From Apium graveolens (Eukaryota; Streptophyta; Magnoliopsida; Apiales; Apiaceae): a stretch of 64,000 bases of DNA. This document shows positions 1 through 10,957 of the stretch, one piece after another; the stretch's first letter is position 1, and each line of letters begins with the position of its first letter. The notes beneath the pieces are model-generated. The model searched no databases, was not told the DNA's origin, and saw only the letters and a list, made by a program, of their open reading frames with translations. The position numbers and the translations under genes are program-made. Where the stretch lies: the NCBI RefSeq assembly GCF_009905375.1, contig NC_133648.1, positions 309,582,565 through 309,646,564 on the forward strand, in the 5' to 3' direction.

Positions 1-48
1 CCAAGTACCAAAGATTTTTTCTGTTTCCCTGCACACATCAAAATCAAA

Positions 49-2454
49 TCAAGTTGATTTTGGTACCCGAGTTTCCTTGGGTCCTGCCTTGTTAACTTTC
101 TTTTTTTGTTTCTAAGGCTTTATCTCATTTCACTTGGGAATATCATATTCATCCTTAGTCATTTGAGTTGGGCCTTTGAAACCATTCATTGCAACAGAAT
201 TATCATGTATATTATAATCAACAGAGAATGGCATGTTACTAATGAACATATTATTCCAATAAGGCATGCTAAATGGCATTTATGGCATACTAAATGCAGC
301 ATAATAAGGATTAGGTGCAAATGGCATATTAGCAAACTGTGCATTCATATTCAGTGTAGACATAACATTCATAGGCATGGGAGGCATGGCATTCATGTTG
401 GGAAAGTGAGGTGGCACACACATGGAAGTAGACATGGCAGATTTGCAATTAACAGACAAATGATTTACACTACCACACTTGACACAGATTTTTCTAGGAG
501 CATATTTATCAGGTGTGTAGTTATTGTGTTTGTTAATCCCTACTTTACTATTTCTATTATTTTTCTTTTTAGCCTACATTTTTACCTCAATCTTTTCAAG
601 TCTGTCACTTAACTGTTTGATAGTCATGTGACCAACATTAGCCTTTTTCCCTTTCTTAACTTAACTCGATTCTCCTGGAACAAAGTTTTGGGAAATAGAT
701 CCATACTTTTCATTCAACTTAACAAGTTTGGATTTACTGATAGGATTGCTTACAGTCGATGGATGAGGATTTGCATCAGTCGATGAATAACCCTTTTTGT
801 TATCTGACGGATGACCCTCATCATCCATCGAGTCTACATCTGTTAGCAGTCCATCCACCAAATTTGGTTCTAGTTTCTCCTTGTTCCTTTTCCAGGCTTC
901 ATCACAGAAGGACTCGATTCCTTGAACTTTGGTGATTTGAGCATGGACATCTCTAGATATTTTCCATGCCTTAATCACCTCCTGTTCACGCTCGAGCTGC
1001 TTCTTCAAAATTTCTTCTTTCTTCAAGGACTCAGTTAATTCTTCCTTGGCAATCTTACACTCAATTCTTAATTTTTCAAAATCAATGAACTGAGACTCTA
1101 GCACATTATTTCTCTCACTCAAAAACAAATTATTTTCTTTGATTTTAGCATTTTCTTTAGTAAGAGACTTAAGTGTAACACGCAAATGATATAACTCTGT
1201 AGACATGTCATTTATAGCATCATTATACTCAGCTTTATATAAATGTGCAAGGTTTGTAGTAATTACCTGATTACTTGAAGAACTTGTTTCTGTTTCATCA
1301 GACTTGGCCATTAGGGCTAGATTGACATAGCTGACATCTTCATCTTCATCCAGACCATCTGCTGCCCAGTCATTTTCTTATGTAATAAAAGCCCTTTCCT
1401 TTTATTTGAGCAGCTCAAAGTATTTTTGCTTATAATCCACATGCTCAAACTTTTTCTTACTGGAATCTGACTTCTTACACTCACTGGCAAAGTGCCCTGC
1501 CAAGCCATATTTGAAACATTTGAATTTTGATTTATCCACCATATTTCTATTTGGCTTGGCTGCTCCAAAGTTCTTTTTGAACTTGAGCTTGGAAAATCTT
1601 CTAGAAAGAAATGCTAAATGTTCATCAATGTCTTCCATGTCATCTTGGCTAAAAGAATCTTCACTTTTTACTACAAGACCCTTGCCCTTGCTTTCACATA
1701 CCCTTGAAGTTGACTGAACAACTTCCATCTTCATCTCCTTCTCCTTCTCCTTCTCTAACGCAGCAACTAGTGCAATAGACCCTCCATTCTTCTTTCCTCT
1801 CTCCATCCTCTCATCTTGCTCTATTTCAAGCTCATATGTTTTCAGGATGCCATACAGTCTTTCCAAAGTAAATTCCTTATAATCTTGTGAGTTTCTCAAT
1901 GAGACTGTCATTGGTTTCCATTCCTTTGGAAGAGATCCAAGGAATTTCAGATTGGAGTCTTTTGTCTGATAGACCCTTCCATGCAGCTTTAGAGCATTTA
2001 GCAGTTTTTGAAACCTACTAAAAATGTCAGTGAGTGACTCACTTTCTTTATTATGAAAATGCTCATATTGCTGAATCAATAGCTGCATCTTATTTTCTCT
2101 AACTTGCTCAGTGGCATCACAGATGATCTGTATTGTATCCCAAACATCCTTGGAAGTTTTCCAGTTGATAATGTTGTCAAACATATCACCATCAACTCCA
2201 TTAAACAGGATATTCATGGCCTTTTTATCCTTCCTGACTTGTTCAATGTCAGGATCAGACCATTCATGCCTTGGCTTGGGGACAGATGACTCATTACCAG
2301 TTGCAGCTCCCATTGGTACATGAGGGCCTCTTTCTATGCAGTCCACATAGGCCTCATCTTGAGAAAGCAAATGAATATGCATCTTTACCTTCCAATGATG
2401 GTAATTATCTTTATCCAGAAAAGGAATCTTGACTCCAACATCCTTCTTGTTCAT
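49..2454 (-). pseudogene. gag: Element A gag (broken)
   Basis: This is a structural Gag protein for the cytoplasmic retroelement particle. It starts at an ATG at 2452-2454 (MNKKDVGVKIPFL). Residues 1-230 form the plant Copia gag domain (UBN2/DUF4219 type: HWKVKMHIHLLS, then a WDTIQ region). A lysine-rich linker and a CCHC knuckle follow (CFKYGLAGHFASECKK; the second Cys is Tyr, so the knuckle is damaged). After that come a coiled coil (about 1060-1250) and a second knuckle near 430-480 (CVKCGSVNHLSVNCKS). In-frame TAA codons at 1402-1404 and 1378-1380 sit where element C has glutamine codons. Another stop lies at 661-663 and more occur further on. Reading ends at a TGA at 49-51, just before pol. 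The pattern of stops suggests C-to-T decay. Confidence 0.85.
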
Positions 2455-2501
2455 CTTGCTGTGTTGTTTTGATCTTTAAACTCTTTGTTCTTCAAGAGCT
2501 T

Positions 2502-2513
2502 GCTTTGATACCA
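2502..2513 (-). other. Primer binding site of element A
   Basis: The minus strand reads TGGTATCAAAGC two bases inside the LTR edge. This is the usual plant Copia primer site, complementary to the 3' end of initiator methionine tRNA (TGGTATCAGAGC), with one mismatch. It fixes the inner edge of the LTR at 2516. Confidence 0.85.
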
Positions 2514-2515
2514 AT

Positions 2516-3538
2516 TGTTAGTCCCTTAACAATATAACAAGAATTATAGAAGGGGGGTTAAATGGAATTATTGAAACTTTTTCTTGAATAAAAGTTGTTC
2601 TACCTCAATTATATATAAAAATGTGAATTGATTAGCAGAATGCGGAATAGTTACTTGAAATGAATCAAAATACAAGTAATTAAAAACAAGAGTCTTTAAA
2701 AACTTTTTGGTGGATTTGAATGATTCCAGCAGAGATATATAATATATATCGAGAGAACTCTGTGTGTAAAAAGCTCACAGCTGCTTACAAAATGATAACA
2801 ACTAAGAACGAGAGAAATGCTAAGAATGCTGCTTACAAATGTTTCTCTCTTTGTTGCTTGGTCTGTTAGTTCTTATTCTATTTGCTACTTCTTGGTTTAT
2901 ATATCACCAAGATTACAAAGTAATAAGACAGGATAATAAAACAAAAACTATCAAGTCTAATACAATGCTACTTCATTACTCTATTCCAGCATCTTTGAAT
3001 ATCTTCATAAGAGCATGGAAATGGCAATGCTTCTTTGTTCTTGAAAACCCAGTTGAATAGGCTACCACATTCCATTTGCATACACTCAACGCATGTGACT
3101 GTGTTATCACCGTCAATAGATATTTGAATTCTTTATCCGTTGGGTTTATGATCATCCGTCGAGTTAATGATCATCCATCGAATCCATTGTTGTTCATCCG
3201 TCGGGTAGCAATCAGGCACTTAACTCCATTTCATTTATGCAGAATTACAAGACATCATCTATGTATAATTAATCAACCTATTATGTATATCTAGTTACAG
3301 TCAACATGAATTAAGTACTACTACATATTCTAAACAATGTGTATACAGAAATGTGCTACAAACTTATTATTACATAAGCTACTCACTCGATGGATAATAA
3401 GTCATCATCCGTCGGGACTATATTGAGTCATCCATCAGGACTATAATCCTTATCCATCGAGTGCTACAAAATTCACAAAGTAAAATCACCAAGGTGTTTT
3501 GTTAATGAAATCATCAAGTTCACAACATATACACAACA
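2516..3538 (-). repeat. 5' LTR of element A
   Basis: The left edge starts with TG at 2516, next to the primer binding site. The right edge is less sure: a CA at 3538 gives about 1.02 kb, similar to the 1092-bp LTR of element C. The alignment to C's LTR end (TCATCAA followed by an AT-rich tail) would also allow about 3555. Around 3140-3460 it holds seven or so variants of a short motif, CATCCGTCGAG or CATCCATCGAG, which also occurs in the gag. The promoter and polyadenylation signals of A should lie here, but I cannot place them with confidence. Confidence 0.7.
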
Positions 3539-4247
3539 ATATATACGTCTAAAACTGATGAGTTACAAAACTAATGTGTCTAACTGCATTAACTACTAGA
3601 ATTACTTGCTACAAGACCTCTAGATTTGTATGAATGTCAAATTTGATAATATAGAATTAACAAATCTAGGACAATAATGATCTATAAAAAACTAACGGTC
3701 ATTTTCTTAAGATCAATCAGGTGATATGCTGTCACAGGTTAGAAAGAATGCAGACAAAGAATTTATACATGTGCATTTAAGAGAGACACCAGTAGGGGTG
3801 TGAGTGATCCTGACATCAATTTCAACTTTAATAACATTTTGACCCCCTATTACCACATGCTCTAGTAAAACTAATTTCCAAGTCTGCCTTGGATATTTCA
3901 ACATCAGTGATTCTTCTGGAAAAAGAGGCATGACTTCAACAGCTGAAAATCTTGTTTGTGTAGAATAAAAGTGATATTAGAATGAGATAAAAAAATAATC
4001 ATTTGAAATTTCTTTTGCGTAACATGCAACTTAGCACCTACAAAGACCTAACCAATAACATAAATTTAGGTTGGGTACAACAGCCTCACATGTATAAATA
4101 GAAAAAGATTATATGTCAAACTAATATCGCATGATTTGGGTTTATCTTGCCGAGTAATCATTACTTCTATGCATATACATAAATTCCAAAGAGAGGATGA
4201 ATAAATAAAGAAAAAAAGAAATTATGAATTCAGCAACTAATGCTTAC
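3539..4247. other. Old DNA with one unidentified coding-like stretch
   Basis: This AT-rich DNA lies beyond the LTR of A. A minus-strand open stretch at about 3713-3950 encodes a peptide with LKYPRQTWKLV and THTPTGVSLKC and follows an AG that could be a splice acceptor. It looks like an exon because its composition is more balanced than its surroundings. I do not recognise the family. It may belong to the same captured block as the BSL fragment at 4248-4349. Confidence 0.3.
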
Positions 4248-4349
4248 GACAACATGTTGATACCTCCGTGAAGGACAAACTCCTGGTACAAGAGTCCATT
4301 CACACTGGCTTTTTGTATGCAATAGTAGAACATAAGCATCTGCCAAGGG
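4248..4349 (-). pseudogene. BSL (BSU1-like) phosphatase kelch exon fragment
   Basis: A 102-bp minus-strand segment is bounded by a TTTAG acceptor at its 5' side and a GTAAGC donor at its 3' side. It translates to PLADAY....WEWTL-type kelch sequence (here CEWTLVPGV), followed by PSRRYQHVV. This matches what I know of the N-terminal kelch repeats of plant BSU1-like serine/threonine phosphatases, which act in brassinosteroid signalling. Neither the neighbouring BSL exons nor the phosphatase domain can be seen here, so it is an isolated exon and not a gene. It lies about 1 kb inside a CACTA-like terminus at 5383, which suggests transposon capture. Recognition is from memory and unaligned. Confidence 0.55.
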
Positions 4350-5090
4350 CTAAAGAAGTATTTTTGCAACAAACATTCAGGTACAATCATAGTTGAGTAA
4401 ATAAGTCCATTGATATAGTTCAGAATTAACATATACTTTTTAGAACATGCTAACACAAATAAATTGCATTAGAGAGAACCACATATTTCGATTCAACCAT
4501 CGACTCAACCAACAAATAACTAATCTATTATGTTAATTCATTGTGTAGTACTGTTAAAAAAAACTTGATTACATTTTTTCATGTACTAATTAATTTACTT
4601 ACTTGGCAGCAAATATAATGATGATGAGTAACTCAGTCTACATTGCACCAATGCCTCTTAAATAAATAGCCTCCGGTAGCCTATAATTTATCAAAATTAA
4701 AATGCAATACCGAGAAAATGTTTTGGTTTCATCTGAGGAGATTGATATACATATAAATTAAAGAATAAAATACGACCATACCCGACTAAGTGTTGAATCG
4801 AACAATAAGAAAACCTTAAATTTGAGAAAAAAATGATTGCTTGAATGCTAATTACAAGCTCCAATTGCTGAATCCATTTCAGAAGAAAGCCCCAATTGCT
4901 ATAAAATCTAACTACTAAAACCCTAATTACAATCTCCAAGCTTTAACCACGACCGACAGAGAAGAAAGCTCAATCTCTTCAAGCTAATTTATAACTCTAA
5001 TTCCCTAATTCAGAACCTAATCTCTACAAACCCATCAACCCCGACTGAGAAGCTGATTTTCACGTTTGGGAGTATTTTTTATTTTATAAA
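4350..5090 (-). other. Possible 5' part of the captured gene (non-coding, leader-like)
   Basis: Read on the minus strand, 5090 to 4920 has the look of a plant gene leader: a balanced, pyrimidine-patchy stretch with several TTAGGGTTT/ATTAGG elements. An AT-rich, intron-like stretch with poly-A runs follows down to the BSL exon. Small open frames at 4697-4939 show no family signature. I see no complete gene here. Confidence 0.25.
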
Positions 5091-5149
5091 TAAATGAAAG
5101 AAGCATGTCAAAATTTAATGTTTGGGCCGCCTAAAATTTGGTCAAAATT

Positions 5150-5383
5150 TGGGCCGCCAATACAATCCTCCTAAATATTTAGTTCTATAGTAACAATAAT
5201 TTTAATATCAATACTGACACTATATTTTTTGTTACGATAGCAATTTTATCATGTTAACGTCGACTATCCTCTACTATAACACAAAACAAAAGTTTCAGCT
5301 CAGATAAAATTTTAGTGATTTAAGGCAACATTTTTGCTTGTAACACCCAAAAAAGTGTTGGTAAAGGCCATATATAGTATAGT
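5150..5383 (-). mobile_element. CACTA-like transposon terminus
   Basis: Read inward on the minus strand from 5383 the sequence begins CACTATACTATATATGGCC. It is followed by repeated GTGTTAC / TGTTGCC / GTTATAGTAG / TATCGTAAC units at about 5160-5350. Plant CACTA (En/Spm) elements begin with CACTA and carry short subterminal repeats of this kind. The element would extend leftwards over the BSL fragment. The opposite end is not seen, so the assignment rests on one end only. Confidence 0.45.
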
Positions 5384-7180
5384 GAAAACAATTTTGCCTA
5401 TACCATTATGAGTTAATTACTAACAGGCATGCTCTCTCCTGCTTAGACTTTCTAATCACCAACTTCCTTATTCACTTTTACCAGCTACTCTAGTTGTTTC
5501 TTATGGTGGTGGAGTAAAATTACTGGAAGGGCGTACTCTTTTTTCAGAAGTAATAGACATGAGAACTATTGACACGATTAATAGAATGATTGTGTGTTGC
5601 TTCATATCGATTATATATAAATGTCTTTTTTCACGTTAAAAGTGAAAAAGAAAAAGTCTCACAACTTTCTAATTCTCTGTGCAACACTGGCCTTACTTGA
5701 GAAAAAAATAACAAGGATCATTATGTATATTTAAGCCACTCACAGGCTGTTCTTGATTGTCTGAGGAGCAGAAGAGAGTGGACCCTCCTTGTTTATCGTG
5801 GTCCCAAAGCGTATACCATCAAAATTATTAGCAATTATTTCTAGTTTTGCTTAAATTAATTTTGAATTATTGCACTACTCAAATACTGGAAGGAAGCGAC
5901 ACGAACGCATGTTAGTTAGGTGAATACTGCTCGATTTCTGGTTTTAGTAGCAAGGAGGAGGGTTTGTCCAGTGGGGGATGGGACAATAGAATGGGATGAT
6001 AGAACAAGTTCAAGTGACGGTCCATTAGGAGTCTGTGCTTTTAAGTAGTAGATAGCAGGCTAGAACGATTTATTGGGTTCTATTATTTATTTTGTGTAAA
6101 CTAGTAGATGCATAAACTTAGAAAGTGATATAGTTTTTTGTTATCTTCTTGCCGGAAAACACCAATGTCGTTAGAGTTTCATGAAGTGCAGACTTTTGTT
6201 AGAACTTTGTAAGTGTCTTGTGTCACACTGTAGTTTGCATCAAGAGTTTATGAATAGTTTAAAAGAATTTTAAACTCTAAAATTCTATATTTCATAAATA
6301 GTTTATGAATCCAACTCTAAAATTCTTTTAAACTATCCATAAACTCTTGATGCAAACTACTATTTCACACAAGACACTTACCAAGTTTTAAAAGAAGTCT
6401 GCACTTTGTGAAATTATAACGACATTGGAGTTTTCCGGAAAGATGATAATAAAAAACTGTAACACTTCCTAAATTTATGCATTGGCTAGTGTACATAAAA
6501 GAAACAATAAAACCAAACAAATTCTTCTAGCCTGCTACCTACTACTCTAAAGTAGAGACTCCAGATGAAACTCTATTTGAACATGTTCCATAATCCTTTA
6601 TATTTTCCTATCCCCACTAGACAAACCTTTCTCCTTGCTACTGGAACCAGAAAGCGAGCTATAATCACCATAACTGACCTGCGTCCATGTTGCTTCTTTC
6701 CAGCATTTGACTACTACAATAATTCAAAATCAATTTGAAGAAAACTAAAATTAGTTGCTAATGATTTTGATGGTATACCTTGGGACCCACTCGCTTCTGC
6801 TCCTTAAACAATCAAGAATAATATGTGACTGGCTTAAATATGCATAACGTTCCCCGTTATTTTTCCTAAAGGCCATTGTTGCACAAAGAATCAAAAAGTT
6901 ATAAGTATTTATTTTTTTACTTTTAACATGAACAAAAACATTTATATATAATCGTTATGAAACAACATACAACCAGCCTATTAATCATGTCGCTAGTTCT
7001 CATGTCTACTACTTTGGGAAAAAAGAATATGTCGCTCACTGAGTAGTTATGCTCTACCAGCATTAAAAAGAACCACATTAATATTAAAAGGGAATGAGAA
7101 AGTTGGTGGATAAAAAGTTGAAGCTTGAGAGAGTACGTCTGTCTGTAATTAATTGACAATTGCAAAGGCAGAAGTGTTTT
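5384..7180. repeat. Long inverted repeat (two arms of about 0.9 kb)
   Basis: The left arm (about 5384-6290) is the reverse complement of the right arm (about 6300-7180). The core arms 6238-6273 and 6318-6353 are almost perfect. Further out the similarity continues at roughly three quarters or more identity with small indels; for example, 5740-5830 pairs with 6770-6850 and 5540-5640 pairs with 6890-7060. The loop is about 40 bases. A transcript would fold into a very long hairpin. It could be a fold-back transposon, a head-to-head duplication or a small-RNA-producing inverted repeat. No coding frame runs through it. The left arm starts directly at the CACTA-like end at 5383. Confidence 0.8.
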
Positions 7181-7751
7181 ATATATTATATAAGAGAAAT
7201 TGTTGTAACATGATTTATTTCTAAAATAATCCATCTTCGAGAGGTTAGAGTTAATTACGGTTAAGTTTAGTAAGACACTAATATGCTTAATTAGATTTGG
7301 TTTAATGATATATAATGATTATCATGTCCAATATTACTGACTTATCTGACTGTACTTTTTCGTAATATGTTAATTGCAGTTCACGAAGGTGTGTCAACTC
7401 GACCTACCCACCAAATTCATAATCTAAGCAACGGAAACACATTTGAAATGATTTAAATCAAATTAAAATATCAATGAAGCAACTAGTTTACTGTAACTTG
7501 TTCAACTTAGCAATATTGTACTCATTTGGACATTCAATTGAACACTTTGGTGCCACATTTTCACCAATGGAAATACTCACATAAATACAACAAACAGAAT
7601 TTAACAAATATGTCCATATAAATTATATGAATGTTGAGAATTTTGAATAGAGAATTACCTTCAAATTTAATGTGAATATTGAGTCATTTGTGTGTCTGCT
7701 GAGTCATATACATATGTATGTATGTGTGTATATGTGAGAAATATATATATG

Positions 7752-7800
<49 letters not shown>

Positions 7801-8826
7801 CAGATTTAAGGAAGAGAAGAAGAGATGAGAATAGAGACAATGAGATGGCGATGAGAGATAGAGGGGGGGGGGATCAGATCAATTGGATATGGTGAAAGAG
7901 GAAGTAAAAAGAGAGATCGAGAGAGAATAAATTATTGAAAAAAAGATGAGAAAGTAGACCAATGGAACCCGACACAGAGGTCTAGGAAAAAATAATAATA
8001 CCCAAAGTCGAATTTATTTACCCAAATAAAAGTTAACAGATTCCCATTCCCGTCTGCCCAAAAGCCAATCCAAATATGATGTTAAGAAATTAAGAGCTCA
8101 TTCACATTTATCGAGTTTTTAACCTCCATCCAAACACCCTATAACTAATATATAAAAATTATATTATAGTAATTTCTTTAAAAGGAATGTCATATATAGG
8201 TGTAATATTTTTTATATCCCTTGCCATTTACCCCCTTAATAAGATCAAAAGTATCCCAGGCCTACGACCACTTTCGATTAGTACCCTCTGACTACTTTCC
8301 TGGCTAGACTAAACCCTATGTGGTTGACACCGTAATTTCATTTTCATTCTCCTCCAAATTTGCCTCATCCTCGCTTAGTGATTCATATACTTAGAGAATA
8401 TTGTACATTATAAAAAGTAAGAAATCAAAACTAACAAAACATAAAGATAATATATATACTTAATGAATATAATCAATAAGTGAAGAAGTAAATTAAACCA
8501 TAATCTAACACAAAGATTCAATTTAGAGTGATGAAGTCCAGCAAAATCTAATACCAATCGAATATAATTATGAACGAAGAAGTAAATTACCGAAATACTT
8601 GCATCTATGTGTTGTTCATCCATTATCGATATATATTATAGAGTAAATGAATTTTGAGACTTCAGACGAGTAAGAATTTAGGGGTTTGGTTGGGGCGAGT
8701 GAGAGTTGAGGGGTTGTGCTACGGCCACTGTGTTTATGAGGATGTAAAGATGTAAAGTGTAAACCCTGATTCCTAAATCTTATTTCTAAACAATAAGTCA
8801 TTGTCGTAATGATGAGACTAAGGCCC
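7181..8826. other. AT-rich DNA with microsatellites; no gene seen
   Basis: There is a compound microsatellite at about 7692-7796 (TATG/TG, then TA, then GA repeats) and a run of G at about 7863-7872. The rest is AT-rich with short open frames that show no family signature. This DNA was contiguous with 21525 onward before element D inserted between the ATTAT copies. Confidence 0.6.
7692..7796. repeat. Compound microsatellite (TATG)n-(TA)n-(GA)n
   Basis: Successive short tandem arrays are directly visible. A frame that stays open across them encodes only a low-complexity peptide and is not a gene. Confidence 0.9.
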
Positions 8827-8831
8827 ATTAT
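8827..8831. other. Target site duplication of element D, left copy (ATTAT)
   Basis: ATTAT directly precedes the TG of the left LTR. It is repeated directly after the CA of the right LTR at 21520-21524, which proves that the two LTRs bound one insertion. Confidence 0.9.
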
Positions 8832-10905
8832 TGTAATAACCCCTAAAATTTTTGAACTTTTAATAACCCTTATGAATAGTGATTTTGCTGATTATGTTGA
8901 ATAAGGAAACTTTTCATGCCACACAATGTAGCAGTTCTTTTATGGATATTCTGAGGTCTTATTAGTACTCTATATGGTATATAAGTGTATGTAAAGATCG
9001 TCAGAATACAAATCCGAACACTTTGATATTTCCCGAAAATCCATCAGATACCGAAAGAATTGACTATAAGGTAACAGGATAAAAATGATTTAAATTCAAA
9101 GATTATAAGAGAGGATCATAAAAGGAATACAAATTATTAAGAAGGGTTTAGGGGAACCCAAGTAATAAGATCCCGGGTATGATCTCTCAAACGATAAACG
9201 AGAACGAAAGTTAAGCGAACCGTAAAATAAATAAGCGACCAAGAGACAAGCTTGTACAAGAAGCCAAGGATTGTGACATCATCAAACCACAAGAAAGAGA
9301 CATGTGGCAAATGGATGACATAGACATGGTGACATAAGCATGACAAATGGAGGGATTATTGGTTGATTACAAGCCACACAAATTTTACCATGGTTAAAAG
9401 GTAATTAAGCAAAATAAAAGGAAACAACCAAGCAAAACAAATCAAAAACACAAAACACAAATTAGAAGTTGACTTTTGCTTTCCAAGAACAAAAGCTCTC
9501 GGCCAAAACCAGAGCAGCAACTTCAAACTACCATATCTCCTTCAATACTCACTCAAATAGTATGTTCTATAGCTCTTTGGAAAGGTATTGAGATGGCCTA
9601 CAACTCTTGTTCACACGTCTCGTCTAAATAAGCATGGTAAGACCCTTGTTTTGACAGTTCTTTCAATCTGACTTTTAGAAACTTCAAAACCTGACTTTGT
9701 GTTCTTGATTTCTTTGGAAAGATCAAGCTTGTAGGAGGCTCCCTAAGACTTCCTAGCTACTCTAATCACTCCAAGGAAGGTATAACACCTCCAAACCCTA
9801 GATTTACTTTGAGTATTACGATGTTTTTGATGGTTATAGTAAATGAGAAGCATGATGCTTGTGTGTTTAGAGTTTTAATTGGATTTGTAGTGATTTGGAT
9901 GTTGAAATCTTGTTTATAGTTAATGAAACTTAAGTATAGCTAGTAGTTCATGTGTGGGGTTGTATAAATTGGGAAATCTTGAGGTTTGGGGACTGATGTA
10001 GTAAGGTTTGGATGAGGGTTGGTTGTATTGTTGGTTGTGAGTTGAATGGTGGTTGTTTGGAGTGGTTTAAAACTTGGTAATCGCGTAAACATAGTCGTCG
10101 TAATGCCCAATTTCATACAACTGCTTGTTCTTAGTGTTCGGGATAGAGAGCTAACTATTGAATCTATGACTTTGCCATGTTTAGTTAGATTATGTCGTAA
10201 GCTTCGTTTTGATATGTGGTTCGCTTGAATCCGATGTACGGTTTAGGAGAAACGACCGTTTTAAGTAACGGCGTTTCGCGAACGAACCATTACCCCTCGC
10301 CTTACTTTGAAACCTTGGTTAAGGCCCTTCAATGACTAATTGGAGTATGAAACAATTATGTAAAGTGGACTAGGCAGTTGGTAGGGTATTCGCGAAAGTG
10401 TCGCCTTAAAATTCATAATGGTTAATTTATTAAAAATGGTGGAGCCGAGGGTACTCGAACGACTTATGTGATTTGTTAAGCGTAGAAATGACCATAAGCA
10501 AACGTTAGGGTTCAATTGGTTAAAGTCTAGTTTCTTAAGCGACCGTGGTTTAATTCCGGCTTATGTTGTTATTCATAGGTTACCGGACCCACTCTAAGCT
10601 TAAGTCTACCCCGGAGCACTCAGGCACGTTTTCTACCCGTTATACTGTTATTGTGATGTAAATATATGTATATGCATTATCTTGTGATAAGTGCATGATT
10701 GTTATTAGCAAATTTTGCGATATATTGGAGCATGCTGATATGGTATATATGCATGTCTGTTTCGTAATCTTGATATCTAATTGTTGATTCAAATGCTTAT
10801 AAGTTGCATAATACCTATGTTAGAGATAAGCAGTAGTTGCGTATACCCTTAGTATAGGGGACCCAAAGGTGAACATTTTCTAAACCGGGAGTTGATGTTC
10901 CCGAG

Positions 10906-10957
<52 letters not shown>

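Larger units (their letters stand above)
1..3538 (-). mobile_element. Element A: Copia (Sirevirus-like) retrotransposon, 5' half
   Basis: The element is read on the minus strand and is cut by the left edge of the window. From right to left it shows a 5' LTR, a primer binding site, a long gag and the first codons of pol (a QGNRKNLWYL-like start at about 7-37). The gag is closely similar in layout to that of element C, with the same N-terminal domain, CCHC knuckle, coiled-coil region and second knuckle. This places A in the same lineage but a different family. The gag carries several in-frame stops, so this copy is inactive. Its other LTR and any target duplication lie outside the window. Confidence 0.85.

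Noticed and set aside
106..612. Open + strand frame of 168 codons
   Set aside because: It is the antisense of the element A gag C-terminal region (second zinc knuckle and Met/Pro-rich tail), so it is a shadow frame.
5384..7180. Reading the inverted repeat as a classical miRNA precursor
   Set aside because: The arms are far too long for a standard precursor. It is described as a long hairpin or fold-back instead.
7692..7895. Open frame across the microsatellite
   Set aside because: It is low-complexity peptide from TA and GA repeats only.
9137..9346. Minus-strand frame in LTR D, also present at 17684-18073
   Set aside because: It is kept only because the LTR is duplicated. It lies antisense to the element, has no family signature and is of different length in the two copies.
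10046..10228. + strand frame in LTR D repeated at 18593-18793
   Set aside because: Presence in both LTRs is expected from duplication. The end differs between copies, and neither a motif nor a start context supports it.
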